Source: Streptomyces polyasparticus | GTDB lineage: Bacteria; Actinomycetota; Actinomycetes; Streptomycetales; Streptomycetaceae | Direction: 5' to 3' | DNA length: 64,000 nucleotides | Assembly (NCBI RefSeq): GCF_014493765.1 | Contig: NZ_JACTVJ010000027.1 | Location: forward strand, 1-64,000 | Part shown: positions 24,619-34,477 of the stretch, piece by piece | Layout: each line of letters begins with the position of its first letter | Numbering within the stretch: position 1 is the first letter of the stretch | Position numbers and translations under genes: made by a program | Notes under the pieces: model-generated | The model's database searches: none | Told to the model about the DNA's origin: nothing | Seen by the model: only the letters and a program-made list of their open reading frames with translations

Positions 24619-25794
24619 ATGCCCGCTTCCCCCCGTACCGCCCGAGCGATCAACGACCGGCTCGCGCTGCGACTGCTCCAGGAGCGGGGCCCGCTCACCG
24701 CCGCGCAGCTCAAGGAGCTGACGGGTCTGTCCCGGCCGACGGTCGCGGATCTCGTCGAACGGCTGCAGGGCGCGGGCCTGATCGGCGTGGTCGGCGAGGC
24801 GGGCGCCGAACGGCGCGGACCCAACGCGAAGGTGTACGGGATCGCGGCGGACCTCGCGTATCTCGCGGCGCTCGACGTGCGCACCATGGGCGTCGCGGTG
24901 GTCGTCTCCGACCTGCTCGGGGCCACCCTCGCCGAGGCGTCGCTGCCGATCGACGAGACCGGCGGCACGGAGATCGCCGTCGAGCGTGCGGTGGTGCTCC
25001 TCGAGGAGACCGCGCGCAGCGCGGGCGCCCGCGCACTGCACAGCGTCGGCATCGGCGCACCGGGCCTGATCGACCCGTCGACCGGGGAACTCCGCGACTC
25101 CGGCGGCCTGCCCGCCTGGCATCGCCGCCTGGTGGCCGCCCTGCGCAAGGAACTGCCCGCGACCGTGCTCGTCGAGAACGAGACGAACCTCGCCGCCGTC
25201 GCCGAGCGCCGCGCCGGCGCGGCCCGCGACCGCGAGGACTTCGTACTCCTGTGGCTCGGCCACGGGGTCGGCGCCGCGGTGCTGCTCGACGGACGGCTGC
25301 GGCGCGGCGCCTCGGGCGGCGCGGGCGAACTGGGCTTCCTGCCCGTGCCCGGAACCTCAGGACTGCCGTCGGCGGTCGACTGCGAGGGAGGCTTCCATGC
25401 GCTGGCCTCGTCGCAGGCGATCGTCGAACTCGGCGCGGAACACGGGCTGTCCGCGCCCGCCGAGCCCGGTGCGGGACCGGCGGGCGAGGGCGTGGTCCGG
25501 GCCGCGGTCGAATCCGGCGCGACCGCTTTCCTGGACGCCCTCGCCGACCGGCTCGCTCTGGCCGTCGCCGCGACCGCCGCGGTGCTCGACCCCGGCTGTG
25601 TGGTCCTCGGCGGCGAGATCGGCTGCGCGGGCGGCCCTGAACTCGCCCGCCGCGTCGAGGAACGCGTCGCCGCCATCTCGCCGCTGCGCACACAGGTGCG
25701 GGCGGGCGAGCTCGGCGGCGGCGCGGTCCTGCGCGGCGCACTGCTCGCCGCGCAGGAGGCGGCTCAGGACGCGCTCTTCCCTTCGGAGTCCTGA
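24619..25794 (+). CDS. ROK family transcriptional regulator
   Basis: A 391-residue protein: an N-terminal winged HTH (about residues 10-65, L-T-A-A-Q-L-K-E-L-T-G-L-S-R-P-T-V) and a C-terminal ROK sugar-kinase-like domain (about 80-385) with G-I-G-A-P-G-L-I-D and E-N-E-T-N-L-A-A. The Cys/His zinc cluster usual in ROK proteins is missing: the equivalent region reads G-E-L-G-F-L-P-V with a single Cys. So it is a regulator rather than a sugar kinase. Start: ATG at 24619 after GGAAGGA. Its last 31 bp overlap the 3' end of the opposing gene. Confidence 0.88.
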   Translation: MPASPRTARAINDRLALRLLQERGPLTAAQLKELTGLSRPTVADLVERLQGAGLIGVVGEAGAERRGPNAKVYGIAADLAYLAALDVRTMGVAVVVSDLLGATLAEASLPIDETGGTEIAVERAVVLLEETARSAGARALHSVGIGAPGLIDPSTGELRDSGGLPAWHRRLVAALRKELPATVLVENETNLAAVAERRAGAARDREDFVLLWLGHGVGAAVLLDGRLRRGASGGAGELGFLPVPGTSGLPSAVDCEGGFHALASSQAIVELGAEHGLSAPAEPGAGPAGEGVVRAAVESGATAFLDALADRLALAVAATAAVLDPGCVVLGGEIGCAGGPELARRVEERVAAISPLRTQVRAGELGGGAVLRGALLAAQEAAQDALFPSES

Positions 25795-26579
25795 GGCTTG
25801 CCCCACGAGCCCCGGGCCTTGCCCTCGGAGTCCCGACCCTTGCGGACGTACTCGGCCAGGAACTCGTCGAACGTGCCCTTCCCGACCGCCCGTTCGGGCG
25901 CGAGATGTCCGCCGAGCACGAAGCCCTGATACGTCTTCCCGGCCAGCGGCACCTCGACGATCCGGCGCTGCCTGCCGGTCGCGGCCAGATACTTCTCGGC
26001 GAGCTCCCGCAGCGTGAACACCTCGGGACCGCCCATGTCGTCCACCCGCCCGAGAGGCTCCGACTGCGCCAACTCCGCAAGCCGCGCGGCCACTTCCTCC
26101 ACCGCGACCGGCTGAGTGCGCCCGTCCTTCGGGATCAGCATCACGGGCGGCTTCGCCAGCGCCTGAAGCATCTGGACCACGAGATCGTGGAACTGCGCGG
26201 CCCGCAGCGTCGTCCAGCCGATCCCCGAGTCCTCGACCAGCCGCTCCACCTCGAGCTTGGAGCGGTAGTAGCCGAGCGGCACGGCATCCACGCCGACGAT
26301 CGAGATGTAGACGAAATGCCGTACGCCGGCCTTCTTGCAGGCGGCGATCAGGCGCCGTGCCGCCTCCACGTCGGCGCCCTTCTTCGGCGCCGTCGCGCAG
26401 TGCACCACCACATCCGCGCCGGCCGTGGCCTGTCCCAGGCCCGCACCGGTCAGCAGATCCGCGGCCCACCAGTCGGAGCGCCTGCTCATGGCCCGTACGT
26501 CGTGCCCGGCATCTCGCAGCAGCTGTACGAGGGGTTTGCCGAGGGTGCCCGTCGCGCCGGTCACCAGAATCGTGCTCAT
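25764..26579 (-). CDS. NAD(P)H-binding atypical SDR (NmrA/YesF-like)
   Basis: A 271-residue protein beginning I-L-V-T-G-A-T-G-T-L-G, with H-F-V-Y-I-S-I-V-G and Y-Y-R-S-K. These are atypical SDRs often annotated as NmrA-like; they bind NAD(P) and act as reductases or redox-sensing proteins. Start: ATG at 26579 after GAAGGAGGGC. The C-terminal tail (about 25 residues) is hydrophilic and contains a duplicated D-S-E-G-K motif. It extends 31 bp into the ROK gene on the other strand. It is also the gene divergent from the rib operon leader. Substrate unknown. Confidence 0.85.
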   Translation of the reverse strand: MSTILVTGATGTLGKPLVQLLRDAGHDVRAMSRRSDWWAADLLTGAGLGQATAGADVVVHCATAPKKGADVEAARRLIAACKKAGVRHFVYISIVGVDAVPLGYYRSKLEVERLVEDSGIGWTTLRAAQFHDLVVQMLQALAKPPVMLIPKDGRTQPVAVEEVAARLAELAQSEPLGRVDDMGGPEVFTLRELAEKYLAATGRQRRIVEVPLAGKTYQGFVLGGHLAPERAVGKGTFDEFLAEYVRKGRDSEGKARGSWGKPQDSEGKSAS

Positions 26580-26787
26580 CGCGCCCTCCTTCGCAGAGGT
26601 CTCGCCGGTTCTGAGCTTTCCGCAGGACCTTTCAGCCTGGCAGAGGGGCCGCATCTTGGCCCGGGCACCTACAAGACAAAGCCCGGGCATCCACAAGGCA
26701 AACGCAAACCGCCTGTGAGCCAGCCCACAGGCGATCGCCCGTATGGCCGACGATCAGGCGTGGCACACTGGCTGTGTACCAGCAGCA

Positions 26788-26914
26788 GCGCACTCCGGGG
26801 TCGGTGTAATTCCGAACCGGCGGTTACAGTCCGCGACCCGGTCACCTCCAGTGACCGGTTGACCAGGTGAAATTCCTGGACCGACGGTGAAAGTCCGGAT
26901 GGGAGGCAGTGCGC
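26788..26914 (+). promoter_or_regulatory. FMN riboswitch (RFN element)
   Basis: The conserved RFN core is readable: ACCGGCGGT near 26815, AGTCCGCGAC near 26827, a variable hairpin with CCGGTCACC / GGTGACCGG-like arms, then GTGAAATTCCTGGACC, GACGGTGAAAGTCCGGATG and GGAGG. The closing P1 helix is a perfect 7-bp pairing of 26788-26794 with 26908-26914. It precedes ribD by 160 nt, and FMN binding should shut down the rib operon by termination or SD masking. Confidence 0.97.
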
Positions 26915-27074
26915 GGCGGGCAGGCACGTCTTTTCGTGTACGCCGCCGACAGTCGGACCTTTGCCGCAGCGCGAAGGCCGTCGCCGTCCGGCGTTCTGCG
27001 AAGTGCTTCTGCCCGTGATCTCTGTCGTCATCGACAGGCCCCGGAGTCCGTGCCCTATGAGGCAGGAGGACCCG

Positions 27075-28160
27075 GTGGCCCCCACCGCAGCAGCAGAAGC
27101 AGACGCCATGCGTCGCGCTGTCGCGCTCGCCGCGCGCGGACTCGGTTCCACCAGCCCCAACCCGGTCGTCGGCTGCGTCGTCCTCGACGCCCACGGCACG
27201 GTCGTCGGCGAGGGCTACCACCAGCAGGCAGGCGGCCCGCACGCCGAAGTCCACGCACTCCGGGCGGCCGGCGACCAGGCCCGCGGCGGCACCGCGCTCG
27301 TCACCCTCGAACCCTGCAACCACACCGGACGCACCGGCCCCTGCGCCCAGGCGCTGATCGAGGCCGGAATCGCCCGGGTGGTCTACGCGGTGAGCGACCC
27401 CAACCCCACTGCGACGGGCGGCGCGCAGACCCTCCGTACCGCCGGAATCGATGTCGAGGCCGGACTGCTGGAGGACGAGGCGCGCGTCGGCAACATCGCC
27501 TGGCTCACCGCCGTCAAGACCGGCCGCCCGTACGTCACTTGGAAGTACGCCGCCACGCTCGACGGCCGGATCGCCGCCGCCGACGGCAGCAGCCGCTGGA
27601 TCTCCTCCGCCGAGTCCCGCGCCGACGTCCACCGCCTGCGCGCCGAGTGCGACGCCGTCGTGGTCGGCTCCGGCACGATGCGCGCCGACGACCCGCACCT
27701 GGCCGTACGCGGCATCGAAGGAGCCGTACAGCCGCTGCGCGTCGTCGTCGACACCGAGGCGGCCGCGGTCGAGCCGGGCGCGCGCATCCTGGACGACGCG
27801 GCACCGACGCTGATCGCGGTCGCCGAGGACGCCACCACCTACCTGCCCGAGGTCCTCCGACTCCCGCGCGCCGCACGGGGGTTGGACATCCCGGCGCTGC
27901 TCGACGCCCTGCACGCCCGCGGTGTCCGCTCGGTCCTGCTCGAAGGCGGCCCCACCCTGGCCGGCGCCTTCCTCGCGGCCGGAGCCGTGGACCGCGTGAT
28001 CGGCTACCTCGCTCCCGTCCTGCTCGGCGCCGGTCCTGCCGCGCTCGCCGACGCAGGAATCACCACCATCACCGACGCGTTGCGGCTCGACGTGACCGAG
28101 ACCGTGACGATCGGCCCCGACCTCCGCATCACCGCCGTGCCGTCCCTGAAGGAGTCCTGA
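27075..28160 (+). CDS. ribD: bifunctional diaminohydroxyphosphoribosylaminopyrimidine deaminase / 5-amino-6-(5-phosphoribosylamino)uracil reductase
   Basis: 361 residues, two domains. Deaminase (1-150): zinc ligands H56-A-E58, P80-C81 and C90 in P-C-N-H-T-G-R-T-G-P-C. Reductase (about 155-360): W-K-Y-A-A-T-L-D-G-R-I-A, R-A-E-C-D-A-V-V-V-G and L-L-E-G-G-P-T-L-A. It performs steps two and three of riboflavin synthesis. Start: GTG at 27075, because AGGAGG at 27064-27069 is ideally spaced; the ATG at 27057 has only a weak site. It is the first gene of the FMN-controlled operon. Confidence 0.95.
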   Translation: MAPTAAAEADAMRRAVALAARGLGSTSPNPVVGCVVLDAHGTVVGEGYHQQAGGPHAEVHALRAAGDQARGGTALVTLEPCNHTGRTGPCAQALIEAGIARVVYAVSDPNPTATGGAQTLRTAGIDVEAGLLEDEARVGNIAWLTAVKTGRPYVTWKYAATLDGRIAAADGSSRWISSAESRADVHRLRAECDAVVVGSGTMRADDPHLAVRGIEGAVQPLRVVVDTEAAAVEPGARILDDAAPTLIAVAEDATTYLPEVLRLPRAARGLDIPALLDALHARGVRSVLLEGGPTLAGAFLAAGAVDRVIGYLAPVLLGAGPAALADAGITTITDALRLDVTETVTIGPDLRITAVPSLKES

Positions 28161-28161
28161 G

Positions 28162-28803
28162 ATGTTCACCGGAATCGTCGAAGAACTGGGTGAGATCACC
28201 GCCGTCGAGCAGCTCGGCGACTCCTGCCGGTTCCGCGTACGCGGCAAGGTCGTCACCGAGGGCGCGGGTCACGGCGACTCCATCGCGGTCAACGGTGTCT
28301 GCCTGACCGTCGTCGAGTACGGCGACGACTGGTTCACGGCCGATGTCATGGAGGAGACCCTCAAGCGCTCCAGCCTCGGCGCGCTCGCCGCGGGCTCCCG
28401 CGTGAACCTGGAGCGCCCGACCGCCGTCGGCGCCCGGCTCGGCGGCCACATCGTGCAGGGCCACGTCGACGGCACCGGCACGATCCTGGACCGCACCCCG
28501 TCCGAGAACTGGGAGATCGTCAAGATCGCCCTCCCGGCCGGGCTCTCGCGCTACGTGGTCGAGAAGGGCTCCATCACCGTCGACGGCGTGAGCCTGACCG
28601 TGGTCGAGGCCGCCGCCGACCACTTCACGATCAGCCTGATCCCGACGACCCTCGCGCTCACCACGCTCGGCATCAAGCAGGCCGGCGACGTGGTGAACCT
28701 CGAGGTCGACGTCATCGCCAAGTACGTCGAGCGCCTGCTCGGCGACCGCGCCACCGACGGCGGCGCCACCACCGACCTGAACACCACGGGGGACTCCAAG
28801 TGA
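28162..28803 (+). CDS. ribE: riboflavin synthase (alpha type)
   Basis: A 213-residue protein with the duplicated lumazine-binding barrel: [10 protein letters not shown] opens repeat 1 and [12 protein letters not shown] opens repeat 2 near residue 95; V-N-G-V-C-L-T and V-D-G-V-S-L-T are the equivalent strand motifs. It dismutates two molecules of 6,7-dimethyl-8-ribityllumazine to riboflavin as a trimer. It starts one base after the ribD stop and its TGA overlaps the ribM GTG (GTGA). Confidence 0.96.
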   Translation: MFTGIVEELGEITAVEQLGDSCRFRVRGKVVTEGAGHGDSIAVNGVCLTVVEYGDDWFTADVMEETLKRSSLGALAAGSRVNLERPTAVGARLGGHIVQGHVDGTGTILDRTPSENWEIVKIALPAGLSRYVVEKGSITVDGVSLTVVEAAADHFTISLIPTTLALTTLGIKQAGDVVNLEVDVIAKYVERLLGDRATDGGATTDLNTTGDSK

Positions 28804-29443
28804 GCATGCTCGACTCGCTGAACTCCGAGGCCTTCACGGCCTTCGGCCAGCACATCCTCTGGTCCGACATGATCGGCAACACCTTCGGCCTCGCGGCGCT
28901 CGCGCTCGGCTGGAAGCGTTCGGTGTGGACCTGGCCCGTGCAGTTCGCCGCCGGCCTGATCCTCTTCGGCGCCTTCGCCGGACACCTCACCGGCAGCGCG
29001 GGCAAGCAGGTCGTGGTCATGGCCGTGGCGGTCATGGGCTGGATCGCCTGGACCCGAGGCAGGAAGGAAGCGCAGGACGGCTCGATAGCCGTGCGCTTCG
29101 CGACCTGGAAGGAGCGCGGCCTGATGCTCGCGGCCGCAGCCGCAGGCACCGTCGCCGTCGCGCTGCTCTTCAAGGCGTACCCGAGCCTGTCCTGGGACCC
29201 CTGGCCCGACGCCTACATCTTCGTCGGCACCATCGTCGCGATGTACGCCCAGGCGCGCGGCATGGTCGAGTTCTGGTTCGCCTGGCTGCTCGTCGACCTC
29301 GTGGGCGTCCCGCTGAACTTCGCCAACGGCTACGCCTTCTCCGGATTCGTCTACGTCATCTACGGCGCGCTCGTCCTGTGGGGCATGCGCGACTGGTGGC
29401 TGCGCTCGCGCGCCACCGCCCCGGCCCTGGAAGGAGCCCCGGC

Positions 29444-29447
<4 letters not shown>
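28800..29447 (+). CDS. ribM: RibM/PnuC-like riboflavin transporter
   Basis: A 215-residue membrane protein with about 6-7 hydrophobic helices and the PnuC-family pattern (W-x-x-Y...[15 protein letters not shown] near the C-terminus). Its position between riboflavin synthase and ribBA is the ribM slot described in Streptomyces davawensis, where RibM imports flavins. It is therefore read as a facilitator for riboflavin rather than nicotinamide riboside. Start: GTG at 28800 overlapping ribE; an ATG six bases later is an alternative. The end overlaps ribBA as ATGA. Confidence 0.9.
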
Positions 29448-30700
<1,253 letters not shown>

Positions 30701-30762
30701 GACCCCCGAGCAACACCCACCGATCCACCCACACCGACCCGTCGATACGAGGAGAAGAGCAC

Positions 30763-31248
30763 GTGAGCGGCAAGGGCGCACCCGAACTCAGCGTGAAGAA
30801 CTGCGGCGACCTGCGGGTCGCGGTGATCGCGGCACAGTGGCACGAGAAGGTCATGGACGGCCTCGTCGACGGCGCTCTGCGCGCCCTGCACGAGCTCGGC
30901 ATCGACGAGCCGACCCTGCTGCGCGTCCCCGGCAGCTTCGAGCTGCCCGTCGTCGCCAAAGTCCTCGCGGGCCGCGGCTACGACGCGATCGTGGCGCTCG
31001 GCGTCGTCATCCGCGGCGGCACCCCGCACTTCGAGTACGTCTGCCAGGGCGTCACCAACGGGCTCACCCAGGTCTCCGTCGACACCGGTGTCCCGATCGG
31101 TTTCGGCGTGCTGACCTGCGACACCGAGGAGCAGGCGCTCGACCGCGCCGGAATCGAAGGCTCCACCGAGGACAAGGGCCACGAGGCCGTCACCGCGGCC
31201 GTGGCCACGGCGACCACGCTGCGTACCGTCTCGGAACCCTGGCGTTAG
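30763..31248 (+). CDS. ribH: 6,7-dimethyl-8-ribityllumazine synthase
   Basis: A 161-residue lumazine synthase. [22 protein letters not shown] and [11 protein letters not shown] mark the substrate pocket; the histidine in T-P-H-F is the usual catalytic base. It assembles into an icosahedral or pentameric shell and feeds ribE. Start: GTG at 30763 after GAGGAGAAGAG, 62 bp downstream of ribBA. It is the last riboflavin gene of the operon. Confidence 0.96.
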   Translation: MSGKGAPELSVKNCGDLRVAVIAAQWHEKVMDGLVDGALRALHELGIDEPTLLRVPGSFELPVVAKVLAGRGYDAIVALGVVIRGGTPHFEYVCQGVTNGLTQVSVDTGVPIGFGVLTCDTEEQALDRAGIEGSTEDKGHEAVTAAVATATTLRTVSEPWR

Positions 31249-31273
31249 GACGGGGCGCGAGGCCGCGTAGAGT
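31245..31273 (+). promoter_or_regulatory. candidate promoter for hisE
   Basis: TTAGGA (31245-31250) and TAGAGT (31268-31273) are separated by 17 bp, a reasonable vegetative promoter. The hisE ATG is only 11 bases past the -10 and has no Shine-Dalgarno, so its transcript could be leaderless or nearly so. Confidence 0.4.
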
Positions 31274-31283
31274 AAGAGCCATC

Positions 31284-31556
31284 ATGTCCAAGAAGACGTT
31301 CGAGGAGCTCTTCGTCGAGCTCCAGCACAAGGCCGCCAACGGCGACCCCGCCACCTCCCGTACCGCCGAACTGGTGGACAAGGGTGTGCATGCCATCGGC
31401 AAGAAGGTCGTCGAAGAGGCCGCCGAGGTCTGGATGGCCGCCGAGTACGAGGGCAAGGAAGCAGCCGCCGAGGAGATCTCGCAGCTGCTCTACCACGTCC
31501 AGGTGATGATGGTCGCGACCGGCGTCACCCTCGACGACGTGTACGCCCATCTCTGA
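31284..31556 (+). CDS. hisE: phosphoribosyl-ATP diphosphatase
   Basis: A 90-residue all-helical MazG-like pyrophosphohydrolase: F-E-E-L-F-V-E-L near the start, [10 protein letters not shown] and E-E-I-S-Q-L-L-Y-H supply the Mg-binding Glu residues. It performs step two of histidine synthesis. It is 35 bp after ribH and 59 bp before hisG. In Streptomyces, hisE-hisG is separate from the main his operon, as seen here. No ribosome-binding site is evident. Confidence 0.95.
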   Translation: MSKKTFEELFVELQHKAANGDPATSRTAELVDKGVHAIGKKVVEEAAEVWMAAEYEGKEAAAEEISQLLYHVQVMMVATGVTLDDVYAHL

Positions 31557-31615
31557 GCGCCACACCCCCACCTCCCGTATCAACAGCTGTCCCTAGAGCT
31601 AAGGAAGCCGACCTC

Positions 31616-32464
31616 ATGCTGCGCATCGCCGTCCCCAACAAGGGTTCACTGTCCGGACCTGCGTCGGCGATGCTCCATGAGGCCGGCTACCAGCAGCGCA
31701 AGGAGTCCAAGGAGCTCGTCCTCGTCGACCCCGACAACGAGGTGGAGTTCTTCTACCTGCGCCCCAAGGACATCGCGATCTACGTGTCCGCGGGCAAGCT
31801 CGACATCGGCATCACCGGCGAGGACCTCCTGATCGACTCCGGCGCCCATGCCGAGTCGATCCTGCCCCTCGGCTTCGCCCGCTCCACCTTCCGCTTCGCC
31901 GCCAAGCCGGGCGCCGTCAAGAACCTCGCGGACCTCGCGGGCAGGACGATCGCCACCTCGTACGAGGGCATCGTGGCCAAGTACCTCGCCGAGCAGGGCG
32001 TCGACGCCTCGGTCGTCCACCTGGACGGCGCCGTCGAGACGGCCATCGAGCTGGGCGTCGCCGACGCCATCGCCGACGTGGTCGAGACCGGCACCTCGCT
32101 GCGCAACGCGGGCCTGGAGGTCTTCGGCGACCCGATCATGAGGTCCGAGGCCGTGGTCATCCGCCGCACGGGCGCGGACACCGAGGACGCGAAGGTGCAG
32201 CAGTTCCTGCGCCGCCTGCAGGGCGTCCTGGTCGCCCGTACGTACGTGATGATGGATTACGACTGCCGCGCGGAGCACCTCGACGCCGCCGTGGCCCTGA
32301 CGCCCGGCCTCGAAGGCCCGACCATCTCGCCGCTGCACAGCGAGGGCTGGGTCGCCGTCCGCGCCATGGTCCTGGCCAAGGAAGCCCAGCGGATCATGGA
32401 CGATCTGTACGCGCTCGGCGCCCGCGCCATCCTCACGACCGCCATTCACGCCTGCCGTCTCTGA
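31616..32464 (+). CDS. hisG: ATP phosphoribosyltransferase (long form)
   Basis: A 282-residue HisG with the N-terminal R-I-A-V-P-N-K-G-S-L, the G-I-T-G-E-D region and the PRPP-loop-like E-T-G-T-S-L-R (about residue 157-163). The C-terminal ACT-like regulatory domain (about 210-282) marks the long, histidine-inhibited hexameric form, which does not need HisZ. It performs the first committed step of histidine synthesis. Start: ATG at 31616 with AAGGAAGCC upstream; only 3 bp separate it from the next gene. Confidence 0.96.
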   Translation: MLRIAVPNKGSLSGPASAMLHEAGYQQRKESKELVLVDPDNEVEFFYLRPKDIAIYVSAGKLDIGITGEDLLIDSGAHAESILPLGFARSTFRFAAKPGAVKNLADLAGRTIATSYEGIVAKYLAEQGVDASVVHLDGAVETAIELGVADAIADVVETGTSLRNAGLEVFGDPIMRSEAVVIRRTGADTEDAKVQQFLRRLQGVLVARTYVMMDYDCRAEHLDAAVALTPGLEGPTISPLHSEGWVAVRAMVLAKEAQRIMDDLYALGARAILTTAIHACRL

Positions 32465-32467
32465 CCG

Positions 32468-32917
32468 ATGACTCAGCAACTGCCTTCGCTGCCGGTCACG
32501 TTCCGGCCCACCCGCACCCGTGCGGTCCTGCTGACCATCGGTGTCGCGATGTTCGCCGTGATCACGGCGATCGCGCTGATGCTGGAGAAGTTGGGCCCCG
32601 GTGAGCGCATCTCCTTCATCTTCACGGGCGCGGTGCTCTTCGCCGTCCTGGTGCTGCTCTCGCGGCCCAAGGTCGTCGCCGACGAAACCGGCGTCACGGT
32701 GGTCAACCTGACGCGTCGGCGCCGCCTCGCCTGGGCGGAGATCCTCCAGGTGAACCTGCGCGCCGGCGACCCCTGGGTGTTCCTCAACCTGAGCGACGGC
32801 ACCAGCCTTCCGGCCCTGGGCATCCAGCCCGGCATCGGCAAGCAGCAGGCGATCCGTGACGCGGGTGCGCTGCGTGCGCTGGCCGAGGCGCACGGCACGG
32901 GCCCCGAGTCGGCCTGA
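32468..32917 (+). CDS. PH-domain membrane protein
   Basis: A 149-residue protein with two hydrophobic helices (about residues 19-40 and 50-66) followed by a bacterial PH-like beta domain (V-V-A-D-E-T-G-V-T-V-V-N, R-R-R-L-A-W-A-E-I). Such actinobacterial proteins sit in the membrane with the PH domain facing the cytosol; the function is unknown. It begins 3 bp after hisG, so it is made from the same transcript, and is followed by a strong hairpin. The link to histidine synthesis is only positional. Confidence 0.85.
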   Translation: MTQQLPSLPVTFRPTRTRAVLLTIGVAMFAVITAIALMLEKLGPGERISFIFTGAVLFAVLVLLSRPKVVADETGVTVVNLTRRRRLAWAEILQVNLRAGDPWVFLNLSDGTSLPALGIQPGIGKQQAIRDAGALRALAEAHGTGPESA

Positions 32918-32931
32918 CGCTCGAACGCGCC

Positions 32932-32958
32932 CCCCCGCCGGGCGACAACCGGCGGGGG
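32932..32958 (+). terminator. hairpin terminator ending the rib-his transcript
   Basis: A perfect 10-bp GC stem (32932-32941 with 32949-32958) and a 7-nt loop, 14 bases after the PH-domain gene. Confidence 0.85.
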
Positions 32959-33148
32959 AGCACTGCCGCAGTGCCCGTCGTCGTGATTAATCTGTTGGCA
33001 GAGGCGTAGTGCGCGCCCGTCCCACCAAGGCCGGACCCGACCGAGGCCGAACCCCGGGACCCCTGCGAACCAAGGAGTGACCCTCTCCGCCGATGGACGG
33101 ATCGTCCGGTAGTACCTGCGCCGCCCCTTCCCGACATAGCGGGGCGGC

Positions 33149-34477
33149 ATGATCATCTCTCTGCTTCTGCTCGCCGCAGCCTTCCTCCTCATCCTCGCCA
33201 ACGGATTCTTCGTGGCCGCCGAGTTCGGCCTGGTCACCGTGGAACGCCCGGACGCCGAGCGCGCCGCCGCAGCCGGCGACCGCAAGGCCCGCCGGGTCGT
33301 CGCCGCCCTGCGTGAGCTGTCCTTCCAGCTCTCCGGCACCCAACTGGGCATCACCATCACCTCCCTCGTGGTCGGCATGCTGGCCGAGCCCGCGCTCGCG
33401 CATCTGCTGTCCGGCCCCTTCACCGCGATCGGGATACCGCGCGGCGCCGTCTCCGGAGTCTCCGTCGTCGTCGGCATGCTGCTCGCCTCCGCCGTGCAGA
33501 TGGTGATCGGGGAGCTCGTGCCCAAGAACTGGGCCGTGTCCCGCCCGCTCCAGGTGGCCCGCTTCGTGGCCGGACCCCAGGGCGCCTTCGCCCGTCTGTT
33601 CCGCCCGGTGATCGCCACACTCAACGCCGCCGCCAACCGTCTCGTACGGGCCTTCGGCGTCGAACCCGCCGACGAGCTGGCCTCGGCCCGCACCCCCGAC
33701 GAGCTGATGTCCCTCGCCCAGCACTCCGCACAGGCCGGAGCGCTCGAAGCCGACACCGCCGACCTGTTCGTGCGCACCCTGTCGCTCGGCGAGCTGACCG
33801 CGCAGCATGTGATGACCCCGCGCGTGAAGGTCAATGCGCTGCAGTCCTCCGCGACCGCCGCCGACGTCGTCAACCTGACGCGTGCGACCGGGCTTTCGCG
33901 CTTCCCCGTCTACCGCGACAAGATCGACGAGATCATCGGCATGGCGCACCTCAAGGACGCCCTCGCCGTACGGGCCCAGGAACGCGGCCGCACCCCGGTG
34001 GGCCGGATCGCCCGCCCGCCCCTGCTCGTCCCCGAGACCCTGCCCGTACAGCAGTTGCTGCAGCAGCTGCGGCGCGAGCAGCCGATCGCCGTGGTGGTCG
34101 ACGAGTACGGCGGCACCGCCGGCGTCGTGACCCTGGAGGACATCGTCGAGGAACTCGTCGGCGAGGTACGCGACGAGCACGACAAGGCGGTCTCGCCCGA
34201 ACTCGCCGCCGTTCCCGCCGAGGACGGCAGGCCCGCCTGGGACGCCGACGGCAGCTGCCGCGTCGACATCCTGCAGCGCATAGGACTCCAGGTCCCCGAG
34301 GGTCCCTACGAGACGGTCGCCGGCCTCGTCGCCGACCTGCTCGGCCGGATTCCCGCACCCGGCGACCGGGCCGAACTCCCGGGCTGGCGGCTCTCGGTAC
34401 GCCAGGTCGGCCACAACCGGGCCGAACGCGTCCGCCTCGTACGGACCGCATCCCGCCCCCTGGAGGCGGCCCGATGA
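33149..34477 (+). CDS. CNNM/CorC-type hemolysin-family transporter protein
   Basis: A 442-residue protein: a DUF21/CNNM transmembrane domain (about 1-190; N-G-F-F-V-A-A-E-F opening, G-I-T-I-T-S-L), a CBS-domain pair (about 210-345; F-P-V-Y-R and Y-G-G-T-A-G-V-V-T-L-E-D) and a C-terminal CorC/HlyC domain (about 355-440). The family is implicated in Mg or other cation efflux and resistance. Start: ATG at 33149, the first residue of the hydrophobic helix. It overlaps the second copy as ATGA. Confidence 0.92.
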   Translation: MIISLLLLAAAFLLILANGFFVAAEFGLVTVERPDAERAAAAGDRKARRVVAALRELSFQLSGTQLGITITSLVVGMLAEPALAHLLSGPFTAIGIPRGAVSGVSVVVGMLLASAVQMVIGELVPKNWAVSRPLQVARFVAGPQGAFARLFRPVIATLNAAANRLVRAFGVEPADELASARTPDELMSLAQHSAQAGALEADTADLFVRTLSLGELTAQHVMTPRVKVNALQSSATAADVVNLTRATGLSRFPVYRDKIDEIIGMAHLKDALAVRAQERGRTPVGRIARPPLLVPETLPVQQLLQQLRREQPIAVVVDEYGGTAGVVTLEDIVEELVGEVRDEHDKAVSPELAAVPAEDGRPAWDADGSCRVDILQRIGLQVPEGPYETVAGLVADLLGRIPAPGDRAELPGWRLSVRQVGHNRAERVRLVRTASRPLEAAR